Assembly: GCA_964439415.1 (NCBI GenBank)
Contig: CAYTOJ010000029.1
Location: 1-17,869, forward strand
DNA length: 17,869 nt
From: CAYTOJ01 sp964439415
GTDB taxonomy: Bacteria > Pseudomonadota > Alphaproteobacteria > Rickettsiales > CAZAGG01
Direction: 5' to 3'
This document shows, piece after piece, positions 1-7,174 of the stretch (positions are counted from its first letter, which is position 1; every line of letters begins with the position of its first letter). The notes under the pieces are model-generated. The model searched no databases. It was given only the letters and a program-made list of their open reading frames with translations, and was not told where the DNA came from. Position numbers and translations under genes: made by a program.

Positions 1-76
1 AAAATAACTGGCTTTTCAGCACAGTACGGGTATTACGCTGCTTTCCAAAATAATAAACTTACATAAAAGTCCGTTC

Positions 77-1912
77 ATGCCTGATATTCGTAATGTCGCT
101 ATTATTGCCCACGTTGACCATGGAAAAACCACGCTTATAGACCAGTTATTGCGTCAGAGCGGCTCCTTCAGGGAGAATCAGAGCGTTGCCGAACGCGTGA
201 TGGATAGTAATGATCTTGAGAAGGAGCGCGGCATAACCATTCTCGCCAAATGTACATCAGTCAACTGGAACGATACCCGCATTAATATTATTGATACCCC
301 CGGCCACGCTGATTTTGGCGGGGAGGTTGAGCGTATCTTAGGGATGGTGGATGGTGTGCTGCTGCTGGTGGATGCAGCTGAAGGCCCCCTGCCGCAAACC
401 AAATTCGTGCTGACAAAATCACTCAGGCTTGGCCTGCGCCCAATAGTGATTGTCAATAAAGTAGATAGAAGCGATGCCCAGCCCGAAGTTGCCCTGAACG
501 AAGTGTTTGACCTGTTCGCAGCACTTGGCGCAACTGATGAACAGTTGGACTTTCCCGTGCTTTTCGCATCCGGGCGCGGTGGCTGGTGCGTGAACAACCT
601 GGATGAAGAGGGCAAGAATCTGCATGGCCTGTTTGACTTAATCGTCAGCCATGTACCGGAACCGAAAGTGGATGAAAACGCACCTTTTTCCATGCTGGCA
701 ACTATTTTAGAGTCTGACCCGTACCTTGGGCGCATACTTACCGGCAAGGTGCATAGCGGTAAGGCTAACATCAATATGGCGGTAAAATCCCTTAACCTGA
801 AGGGGGAGGTGCTGGAACAGGCGCGCCTTACCAAGCTGCTTTCATTCCAGGGAATTAAGCGCGTGGTGGTAGAGCAGGCGGTTGCGGGTGATATTGTCTG
901 CGTTGCCGGGCTTATAAACTCCACCGTGGCGGATACTATCTGCGCGCCCGAGATTGTAGAGCCGATTAGAACCACTCCGGTAGACCCGCCCACCATGGCG
1001 GTGACGATTATGGTGAACGACTCGCCATTCGCCGGACAGGAAGGAACTAAGGTAACTTCCCGCATTATCCGTGACCGCCTTTTTGCCGAAAGCGAGAGCA
1101 ATGTAGCTATCACAGTTAAAGAAACCGAAGGCAAGGATGCCTTTGAGGTAGGCGGACGCGGGGAATTGGGCTTAGGTGTTTTAATTGAAACCATGCGGCG
1201 TGAAGGGTTTGAGCTTACCGTATCGCGCCCGCGTGTATTGTTCCGTAAGGACGAGGAAACGGGTAAAACCCTGGAGCCGATTGAAGAAGTAGTGGTTGAT
1301 GTGGACGATGCCCATAGCGGCGTAGTGGTTGAGAAGCTAAGCCAGCGCAGGGGTGAGATGAAGGATATGCGCCCCTCAGGCGGTGGTAAAACACGCATAG
1401 TTTTCCATGTACCGTCACGCGGCCTTATTGGCTACCAGAGCGAGTTTCTCACCGATACCCGTGGTACAGGTGTACTGAACCGCATATTTCACGGCTACGC
1501 GCCTTATAAAGGCGAGATAGGATCACGCATAAACGGCGCGCTGATTTCCATCGGCCAGGGGGAGGCTGTGGCCTATTCAATATTCAACCTTCAGGAGCGG
1601 GGAGTTATGTTTATCAACCCCCAGGACAAGGTGTACGATGGTATGGTAATCGGCGAGCATAACCGCGACAATGACCTGGAAGTGAACGTTCTGAAAGCCA
1701 AGCAGCTTACCAACGTCCGCGCATCCGGGAAGGATGAGGCCATAAGGCTGGTTCCGCCAAAGATAATGTCGCTCGAAGAAATGATTTCGTATATAGAGGA
1801 TGATGAACTGGTGGAGGTGACTCCAAAATCCCTGCGCCTGCGTAAACGTCTGTTGGATAGCAATGAGCGCAAGCGTGATTCCAGAAACCGCAAAAAAGGC
1901 GAAGCAATCTAG
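77..1912 (+). CDS. typA: Ribosome-binding GTPase TypA/BipA
   Basis: Translational GTPase of the EF-G/LepA superfamily that binds the ribosome and supports growth under stress, subunit assembly and low-temperature growth (family knowledge). The GTPase motifs are visible in order: G1 HVDHGKTT at residues 12-19, G2 region ERGIT near residue 50, G3 DTPGHADF, and G4 NKVDR. These are followed by the EF-G-like domains and the typical BipA C-terminal half with SRGLIGYQSEF and the lysine/arginine-rich end. At 611 residues it matches the usual length of about 605-615. The ATG at 77 begins exactly where family members start (MPDIRNVAIIAHVDHG). I see no strong Shine-Dalgarno upstream, and bases 1-76 contain no gene I can support. 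The long open frame on the opposite strand (178-1398) is a shadow. Confidence 0.97.
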   Translation: MPDIRNVAIIAHVDHGKTTLIDQLLRQSGSFRENQSVAERVMDSNDLEKERGITILAKCTSVNWNDTRINIIDTPGHADFGGEVERILGMVDGVLLLVDAAEGPLPQTKFVLTKSLRLGLRPIVIVNKVDRSDAQPEVALNEVFDLFAALGATDEQLDFPVLFASGRGGWCVNNLDEEGKNLHGLFDLIVSHVPEPKVDENAPFSMLATILESDPYLGRILTGKVHSGKANINMAVKSLNLKGEVLEQARLTKLLSFQGIKRVVVEQAVAGDIVCVAGLINSTVADTICAPEIVEPIRTTPVDPPTMAVTIMVNDSPFAGQEGTKVTSRIIRDRLFAESESNVAITVKETEGKDAFEVGGRGELGLGVLIETMRREGFELTVSRPRVLFRKDEETGKTLEPIEEVVVDVDDAHSGVVVEKLSQRRGEMKDMRPSGGGKTRIVFHVPSRGLIGYQSEFLTDTRGTGVLNRIFHGYAPYKGEIGSRINGALISIGQGEAVAYSIFNLQERGVMFINPQDKVYDGMVIGEHNRDNDLEVNVLKAKQLTNVRASGKDEAIRLVPPKIMSLEEMISYIEDDELVEVTPKSLRLRKRLLDSNERKRDSRNRKKGEAI

Positions 1913-1956
1913 AAAAAACATGTATGATACCCGACAATTTTATGGGTATTTATTAG

Positions 1957-2054
1957 CCCTCTCCCTAACCCTCCTTTGTGAACAGGGGAGGGAATATAGA
2001 GTAAACTGCTCCGTTGTTCCCTCTCCCGGTTACGGGGGAGGGTTAGGGAGGGGG
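1957..2054. repeat. G/C-rich double-hairpin palindromic repeat
   Basis: The outer arms (1957-1974 and 2037-2054, 18 nt each) are reverse complements with one mismatch. They contain the pyrimidine-rich core CCCTAACCCTCC and its complement. Between them two inner arms (1985-1994 and about 2018-2027) also pair imperfectly, so the element can fold as one long stem or as two hairpins with short loops. It lies in the 200-bp gap between typA and cysNC. The architecture (C tract, loop, G tract, spacer, C tract, loop, G tract) resembles the element inside cysNC at 2603-2706. It could act as a bidirectional transcription barrier, but the composition and symmetry suggest a dispersed genomic repeat. Confidence 0.8.
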
Positions 2055-2112
2055 CAAGAATCCACTGTAAGCCAGCTAATTAAAAAACCATCTGTTAATT
2101 ATATGGTATAGC

Positions 2113-4182
2113 ATGTCATCTTTACCTCAGCTTAAAGTGGTGGTTGTTGGCCATGTTGATCATGGCAAATCCACCCTTATAGGCAGGTTGTTTCATGATA
2201 CCGGATCGCTGCCGGATGGCAAGCTGGAGAGTATTCAGCGTGATTGCGCGGCTCGTGGTATGGAGTTTGAATGGTCCTTCCTGATGGATGCATTAAAGGC
2301 TGAACGTGATCAGAATGTAACCATAGAGTCAGCCCATGCCTGGTTCCGCACTAATACGCGAGAATATGTTTTAATTGATGCACCTGGCCACCGTGAATTT
2401 TTGCGCAATATGATCAGCGGTGCAGCGCAGGCGGATGCAGCTATTATAGTTGTGGACGCTGTGGAGGGCGTAAAGGAGCAATCCCGCAGGCATGGCTATC
2501 TACTGAAGCTCCTCAACATCAAAAGCCTGCTGGTGGTGGTGAACAAGATGGACGCTGTACAGGAAAACAATCAAGATTCAAGTGTTGGCACGAACTATCG
2601 GCTTCCCCCACCGCTTGCGGGGGGGGCTAGGGGGGGGCATCTTTCTTCTTTCCATAGTACCAACACATTCCCCCCCCTTAATCCCCCCCCGCAGGCGGGG
2701 GGGGAGACAAGCAATGTGCATCCAGGCCAGCAGACCTGTGAAATTACGGAAAATAATGGCGCCACATTTGATAAAATCCGTCAGGAATTCTCTGCGTTTT
2801 TGAAAGAAATAGGTCTTGAAGCACTAGTTTATATTCCAATATCGGCCAGGGATGGTGATAATATAGTAAACCCCTCACAGCGTATGCCCTGGTACAAAGG
2901 CAGTACCTTGCTGGAAGCGCTGCAACATTGCACCGCACCCGGCAGTGCTGAAAACCTGCCCTTACGCATTACCGTGCAGGATGTTTATAAATTCGATTCC
3001 CGCCGGATTATCGCCGGAATGGTGGAAAGCGGGAAAATTAGCGCAGGTGATGAGATTATTCTCTCCCCCTCCAACGCCCGTGCACGGGTAAAGGAGATAG
3101 TACAATACCCGCAGGGAGATAACGAAGCAGCAAGCACTTATAGACAGGCCGGGGAGACAGTTGGCCTGATACTGGAGGAGCAAATCTTTGTAGAGCGCGG
3201 TGATGTAATCAGTCACAGCAGTAACCAGCCCTTGCTGGCAAACAGGTTCAACGCCAGCATCTTCTGGTTGGGCAGAATGCCGCTGATTCAGGGGAAAATT
3301 TATACATTCCGTATTGGCACTAATGAAATTCGCGGTGAGGTTGAAAGCATAAAGCAGGTTATCAATACTGATACCCTGGAGGCCGCGAAAAGGGATGATG
3401 TAAGAAGTGGTGAAATCGCCGAGATAACGGTAAGGCTGAAAGGTCTTGCCAGCCTGGATGATTTTGCAAATCAACCGCTGATGGGCAGGTTTGTAATAAC
3501 CGATGGCGGGGATATATCTGGCGGCGGCATAATCAATCTGCAGGGCATTACCGACCAGCGTGTGCAAATGCTGGTTACTAAAACTACTAATATATTCCCC
3601 ACTGAATCCGCTTTAAGCAGGGAGCAGCGGGAAGCAGCAAACGGCCACCTGGGCGGCATACTCTGGTTTACGGGGCTGCCAGGTTCGGGCAAATCCACCC
3701 TGGCGCAGAATCTGGAGAGGATGCTTTTCCTTAAAGGTTATCAGACTTATGTGTTGGATGGCGATAATATCCGCAAAGGTTTATCAGGTGACCTTGATTT
3801 CTCGCCGGAATCAAGGGCTGAGAATATCCGCCGTGTCGCAGAAGTGGCGAATCTGCTGGCTGATGCAGGAATGATAGCCATAACCGCGTTTATCTCCCCC
3901 TACCGTGATGACAGGCGCAGAGCACGTTCCATCGGCCACAGGCATTTCAGTACAGTTTATGTAAAGTGCGCGGCTGAGGAATGCGAAAAGCGCGACCCTA
4001 AAGGTTTATACAAAAAAGCGCGAGCTGGTGAGATTACTGATTTTACAGGCGTAAACGCGCCATACGAAGAACCGGAAAACCCGGATTTGATTATAGACAC
4101 CGCCCACCACAGCCTGGATGAATGTTTAAGCCAATTGCTCTCCTTTGTGGAGAGAAATTTTAAATTGAGCCAGGTTTTTTAG
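2113..4182 (+). CDS. cysNC: Bifunctional sulfate adenylyltransferase subunit 1 / APS kinase (CysN-CysC fusion, NodQ type)
   Basis: Sulfate activation enzyme. The N-terminal EF-Tu-like GTPase drives ATP-sulfurylase activity of a CysD partner, and the C-terminal kinase phosphorylates APS to PAPS. The GTPase half shows G1 GHVDHGKS (residues 13-20), G3 DAPGHREF near residue 89, G4 NKMD (144-147) and a G5-like SAR near residue 243, then beta-barrel domains. The APS kinase half starts around residue 508, with P-loop GLPGSGKST (521-529), LDGDNIRKGL, and the CEKRDPKGLYKKARAGE stretch. At 689 residues it is longer than usual (roughly 620-650). The excess is explained by about 60 extra residues between G4 and G5, of which 164-198 are encoded by a palindromic repeat. 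The frame stays open through it. No cysD lies in this window, so the partner must be elsewhere or absent. The start has no strong ribosome site but gives the expected N-terminus. Confidence 0.93.
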   Translation: MSSLPQLKVVVVGHVDHGKSTLIGRLFHDTGSLPDGKLESIQRDCAARGMEFEWSFLMDALKAERDQNVTIESAHAWFRTNTREYVLIDAPGHREFLRNMISGAAQADAAIIVVDAVEGVKEQSRRHGYLLKLLNIKSLLVVVNKMDAVQENNQDSSVGTNYRLPPPLAGGARGGHLSSFHSTNTFPPLNPPPQAGGETSNVHPGQQTCEITENNGATFDKIRQEFSAFLKEIGLEALVYIPISARDGDNIVNPSQRMPWYKGSTLLEALQHCTAPGSAENLPLRITVQDVYKFDSRRIIAGMVESGKISAGDEIILSPSNARARVKEIVQYPQGDNEAASTYRQAGETVGLILEEQIFVERGDVISHSSNQPLLANRFNASIFWLGRMPLIQGKIYTFRIGTNEIRGEVESIKQVINTDTLEAAKRDDVRSGEIAEITVRLKGLASLDDFANQPLMGRFVITDGGDISGGGIINLQGITDQRVQMLVTKTTNIFPTESALSREQREAANGHLGGILWFTGLPGSGKSTLAQNLERMLFLKGYQTYVLDGDNIRKGLSGDLDFSPESRAENIRRVAEVANLLADAGMIAITAFISPYRDDRRRARSIGHRHFSTVYVKCAAEECEKRDPKGLYKKARAGEITDFTGVNAPYEEPENPDLIIDTAHHSLDECLSQLLSFVERNFKLSQVF
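2603..2706. repeat. Palindromic G/C-tract element inserted in frame in cysNC
   Basis: About 104 bp made of two C-tract/G-tract hairpins. A short C tract and GCGGGGGGGG flank a small loop on the left, and C8, C8 and G8 form the right half. The left and right halves are rough reverse complements. Five homopolymer runs are each exactly eight bases: 2619-2626 G, 2630-2637 G, 2670-2677 C, 2683-2690 C, 2697-2704 G. Translated in the cysNC frame it gives a Pro/Gly-rich stretch (residues 164-198) foreign to the GTPase family. It falls between the G4 and G5 motifs, a position where a surface loop could tolerate an insert. Its overall plan resembles the intergenic repeat at 1957-2054, suggesting related repeats. 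Confidence 0.85.
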
Positions 4183-4246
4183 GTTGCTTGCATAGTTAAT
4201 TCATGTGCGATACAGGGATGAATAATTTCAGGAGTATGTAAGCGTT

Positions 4247-5092
4247 ATGATCTGGTTCTTTGAGACACTATACCCCCACTACGGCCAGCGGCTGGAGATT
4301 GATGAAATTCTCTATGAGAAAAAAAGCAAATATCAGCATATAATTATCTTTAAAAACAATCACATGGGGCGGGTACTGACTCTGGACGGAGTGGTGCAGA
4401 CCACTGAGCGGGACGAGTTTGTATACCACGAAGCCCTGACCCATGTGCCGCTGATAGCCCATGGCAATGCTAAACGTGTGCTGGTTATAGGCGGCGGGGA
4501 TGGAGGCATAGCGCGGGATGTGCTGAAGCATAAGTCAGTGGAAAAATGCACCATGGTGGAGATAGACGGCGAAGTGGTGGAGTTCTGCAAACAGCATCTG
4601 CCCAGCCTGTCTGACGGCGTATTTGAAAATCCGCGCTTGGAGCTTATAATTGACGATGGTATTAAATACGCCAAGGAAACACTTGAGAAATTTGATGTTA
4701 TAATCTCTGACTCCACCGACCCTATCGGCCCGGGGGAGGTGTTATACAGCAACGATTTTTTCAGCGCCTGCAAGCGCGCTTTGAATCCCGGCGGGATTTT
4801 TGTGAACCAGAACGGCGTGGCATTCCACCAGTTGGATGAAGTAAAAACCAGCCACAACCGCACAAAAGAGCTTTTCGCGGATTCATGGTTTTATGCTGCG
4901 GCCGTGCCCGGGTATATTGGCGGTGTTATGACTTTCTCCTGGTGCACGAATAATCCGGAACTACGAAACTTAAGCCTGGAGGAAATCCAGCGGCGCTTTA
5001 AAGCCAGTGGTGTTAAAACAAAATATTACAACCCCCACATCCACCAGGCCGCCTTCGCCCTGCCGCAATATATTGTGGATGCGATAAGCTGA
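4247..5092 (+). CDS. speE: Polyamine aminopropyltransferase (spermidine synthase)
   Basis: Transfers the aminopropyl group from decarboxylated S-adenosylmethionine to putrescine, giving spermidine, in the cytoplasm. The N-terminal beta domain is followed by a Rossmann-type fold with GGGDGG at residues 82-87, the acidic MVEIDGEVVE strand-loop that binds the nucleoside, and DDGIKYAK. The catalytic-site segment DSTDPIGPG has its aspartates at 155 and 158. At 281 residues it is close to typical bacterial SpeE. AGGAG at 4230-4234 lies 12 nt before the ATG. It follows cysNC in the same direction after a 64-nt gap. The usual partner gene speD (SAM decarboxylase) is not in the window. Confidence 0.96.
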   Translation: MIWFFETLYPHYGQRLEIDEILYEKKSKYQHIIIFKNNHMGRVLTLDGVVQTTERDEFVYHEALTHVPLIAHGNAKRVLVIGGGDGGIARDVLKHKSVEKCTMVEIDGEVVEFCKQHLPSLSDGVFENPRLELIIDDGIKYAKETLEKFDVIISDSTDPIGPGEVLYSNDFFSACKRALNPGGIFVNQNGVAFHQLDEVKTSHNRTKELFADSWFYAAAVPGYIGGVMTFSWCTNNPELRNLSLEEIQRRFKASGVKTKYYNPHIHQAAFALPQYIVDAIS

Positions 5093-5168
5093 TTCTGCGC
5101 CCCCCTCAGCTAAACTTCTCAAAAGTTTAACACTTCTCTCCGCCGCCATAAGTATGATGTTTCAATAG

Positions 5169-5453
5169 TTGTCTGAGCTGCGTGTCAGCCAGGCACTCTG
5201 GAAATTCAATGCTAAAGGNNNNNNNNNNNNNNNNNNNNNNNNNNNNNNNNNNNNNNNNNNNNNNNNNNNNNNNNNNNNNNNNNNNNNNNNNNNNNNNNNN
5301 NNNNNNNNNNNNNNNNNNTTAACGCATTTAAGAAGCGGTGAGATTGCAAAAGAGCTTGAAAAACAGCAGGCTACTCAACAGGCAGCACAAGAACAGTTGC
5401 AGGGTGAGCAGAAAACCCAGAATATATGGAGAAAGTGGTGGCCTTTTAACTGA
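5169..5453 (+). CDS. Gap-interrupted fragments of an unidentified gene
   Basis: Two short coding-looking pieces flank the run of N. On the left, a TTG at 5169 opens a frame reading MSELRVSQALWKFNAK up to the gap. On the right, 5319-5453 is open to a TGA and encodes a Gln/Glu-rich, probably coiled-coil tail ending IWRKWWPFN. They fall in the same frame only if the gap is taken as a true 100 bases, which is doubtful because 100 N is a common placeholder for unknown length. The right piece is plausibly the C-terminus of a real protein, and the left piece may be the start of the same gene or chance. I do not recognise the family. Confidence 0.3.
   Translation: MSELRVSQALWKFNAKXXXXXXXXXXXXXXXXXXXXXXXXXXXXXXXXXXLTHLRSGEIAKELEKQQATQQAAQEQLQGEQKTQNIWRKWWPFN
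5219..5318. other. Assembly gap (100 N)
   Basis: Exactly 100 undetermined bases. This is a conventional scaffold gap of unknown length, so distances and reading frames across it are unreliable, and whole genes could be missing. The 5093-5218 sequence before it holds no convincing gene. It has a weak hairpin (TAAACTT / AAGTTTA at 5111-5129) with no U tract. Confidence 0.98.
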
Positions 5454-5459
5454 TAGCTA

Positions 5460-5807
5460 TCAAGCTTCCGGGAAGGTGGTTTCGTCATCGGTTTCAATCA
5501 GGCCGCTGACATCAATGCCAAGGTTCAGCAGTATTTTTGCATCAGCCAAGTCTTTGCTCTCCTCAACCTGCGTCAATTTTTCTTCCGGTAGCATCTGCTC
5601 CTGACTTTCGTTATAAGTTTCCACTTTATCAGGATTTAATATGCCGCTGCGGCGCACCGCCTCCAGCGCGGAACTGGCATCAATTATCAGAAATTCCGTG
5701 CTGGTTTTGTATACTTTGTACCTTTTCGCCTTAGCATCAGCAGAGGCTAAATTCCTTTTAGGAAAAACCACATCCTCAAATTGAATTTCCTGTTCCTTAT
5801 CAGTCAT
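5460..5807 (-). CDS. Hypothetical protein, 115 aa, translationally coupled to folC
   Basis: Unrecognised acidic protein. The start chosen is the ATG at 5807, because its first four bases (ATGA) overlap the folC stop codon, a classic coupling arrangement. An in-frame ATG upstream at 5873 would extend it 22 residues into folC and is less likely. The first half is basic to neutral, with a compact segment KRYKVYKTSTEFLIIDASSALEAVRRSG that looks like a small folded beta/alpha unit. The second half is acidic and Glu/Gln-rich (EEKLTQVEESKDLADAK), ending with DVSGLIETDDETTFPEA. There is no signal peptide or membrane segment. The coupled start argues for a real gene rather than a shadow frame. It is the last gene of the minus-strand unit. 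Confidence 0.7.
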   Translation of the reverse strand: MTDKEQEIQFEDVVFPKRNLASADAKAKRYKVYKTSTEFLIIDASSALEAVRRSGILNPDKVETYNESQEQMLPEEKLTQVEESKDLADAKILLNLGIDVSGLIETDDETTFPEA

Positions 5808-7084
5808 GTATTGCTTTGCTTCACGCTTAAAATCATTCCTGCCAAGTATAATGACCCGGTAATTATTAAACATAGATTAACGGCGGTAGAGGGAATGGAA
5901 ATTTCCTGCATATTTTTTATCGCCACGGCATCCAGATTTAACGACTGGCAGATATCGCTTAAATCTCCGGCAGGCATACCTAGCGGGTGTGGAAGGTCAA
6001 TCAGATATATCTTTTTAAGCATACCCTTAAAGCAGGAGTAAAAAGCAGCAGCATCCTTGGTTTTGAGCATTCCGCTCAGCATATATATATCACGCCCTTT
6101 GCAGGTATCACGCAGAAAATCCGCCAGTTTTGAAGCGGCATCAGGGTTATGAGCGCCATCCAGCCAGATATCCGAATTATTCAGGTTAGGTAAAACGCTG
6201 CTCTTAAGTTTCTGCAAACGCCCCGGCCATTTCGCATTGACAATGCCATGCTGAATAGCTTGTGGTTTAACAGGATATTTCTTGTCTATAAGCATAGCGG
6301 CGAGTGCTGCGGTGGCGGCATTATCATACTGGTGCGCCCCGGCTAGTGATGGGTGGGGGAGGGGGATAGTCTCCCAGCCGTCAGCCGAGAGATTAAAACC
6401 TGACTTTGTGATCTCAAAGTCCCAATCCCACCCATGCAGCAAAGCAGTGGAGCCTTTGCTTGCTGCGTGTTGGCTGATAATCTGATTGATTTCTTCTGTC
6501 ATCTGGGGCGCGGCTATAATCGGCGTTTCCGGTTTTATTATGCCAGCTTTTTCATAAGTAATGGCAGCCAGTGTATTTCCTAAATACTCCGTATGATCCA
6601 GCGATATGGAGGTTATAATGCTAAGGAGTGGTTGCGGGATTACATTAGTGGCATCCAGCCGCCCACCAAGGCCAGTCTCCAGCAGCAGAAAATCCGCTTT
6701 TGTGTCAGCGAAAGCTTTAAACGCAACGGCAGTGGTGGCTTCAAAAAAGGTAAGTTCTAATCCTTCGCAGATTTGGAAATATTCAAGAGTTAACTGGGTG
6801 AGGTATTCATCAGTTATTTCATGCCCGGCTAGTACTATTCGTTCATTAAAGCGCACAAGGTGGGGGGATGTATAAACATGGCAGTTATAACCTGCAGCTT
6901 CCAGAATGGCTTTCAGGAAGGCTATACATGAGCCTTTGCCGTTAGTTCCGGCAACATGAACTGTGGGCGGCAATTTTAAATGTGGGTTGCCAAATCGCTT
7001 CAGCGCCTGAAGAGTTCGCCCCAGACCCGGCTCTATGGGAGCCAGATTTTTATTCTCCAGTTTTTTCAGTAGCTCATCAAGCAT
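5804..7084 (-). CDS. folC: Bifunctional folylpolyglutamate synthase / dihydrofolate synthase
   Basis: Mur-ligase-family ATP-dependent enzyme that adds glutamate to dihydropteroate and to folates. The P-loop GTNGKGS lies at residues 46-52 (counted from the ATG). It is followed by the family's LLETGLGGRLDATN block, SLDHTEYLG, the carbamylated-lysine region ITYEKAGIIKP, and in the C-terminal domain WPGRLQ and DGAHNPDAA. About 426 residues is normal. A TTG at 7087 directly precedes the ATG at 7084; I prefer the ATG. No clear ribosome site is seen. The stop overlaps the start of the 115-residue gene by 4 bp. Upstream, 90 bp separate it from the phosphohexomutase gene on the same strand. The accD gene often found beside folC is absent. 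Confidence 0.95.
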   Translation of the reverse strand: MLDELLKKLENKNLAPIEPGLGRTLQALKRFGNPHLKLPPTVHVAGTNGKGSCIAFLKAILEAAGYNCHVYTSPHLVRFNERIVLAGHEITDEYLTQLTLEYFQICEGLELTFFEATTAVAFKAFADTKADFLLLETGLGGRLDATNVIPQPLLSIITSISLDHTEYLGNTLAAITYEKAGIIKPETPIIAAPQMTEEINQIISQHAASKGSTALLHGWDWDFEITKSGFNLSADGWETIPLPHPSLAGAHQYDNAATAALAAMLIDKKYPVKPQAIQHGIVNAKWPGRLQKLKSSVLPNLNNSDIWLDGAHNPDAASKLADFLRDTCKGRDIYMLSGMLKTKDAAAFYSCFKGMLKKIYLIDLPHPLGMPAGDLSDICQSLNLDAVAIKNMQEISIPSTAVNLCLIITGSLYLAGMILSVKQSNT

Positions 7085-7174
7085 CAAGATACATTGAAAA
7101 CATAAATCGCCCTAGGCTATAAGAAAACAAGGGGATTAATTGATTTATCTTATCCGCTCCATATTGATGCAATC

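Noticed and set aside
178..1398. 406-residue open frame on the minus strand opposite typA
   Set aside because: Ser/Arg/Thr-rich product with no family resemblance; it is the antisense shadow of an unmistakable typA.
1863..2111. 82-residue plus-strand frame running through the typA/cysNC gap
   Set aside because: It starts inside typA in another frame and runs through the palindromic repeat, so it is an accidental frame.
2603..2706. CRISPR or tandem repeat array in cysNC
   Set aside because: There are no regularly spaced direct repeats; the structure is palindromic and single-copy.
2962..3567. 201-residue minus-strand open frame inside cysNC
   Set aside because: No recognisable motif, and it lies wholly antisense to a conserved enzyme domain.
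5111..5129. TAAACTT/AAGTTTA hairpin after speE
   Set aside because: Only 7 A/T-rich pairs with no U tract, so it is too weak to call a terminator.
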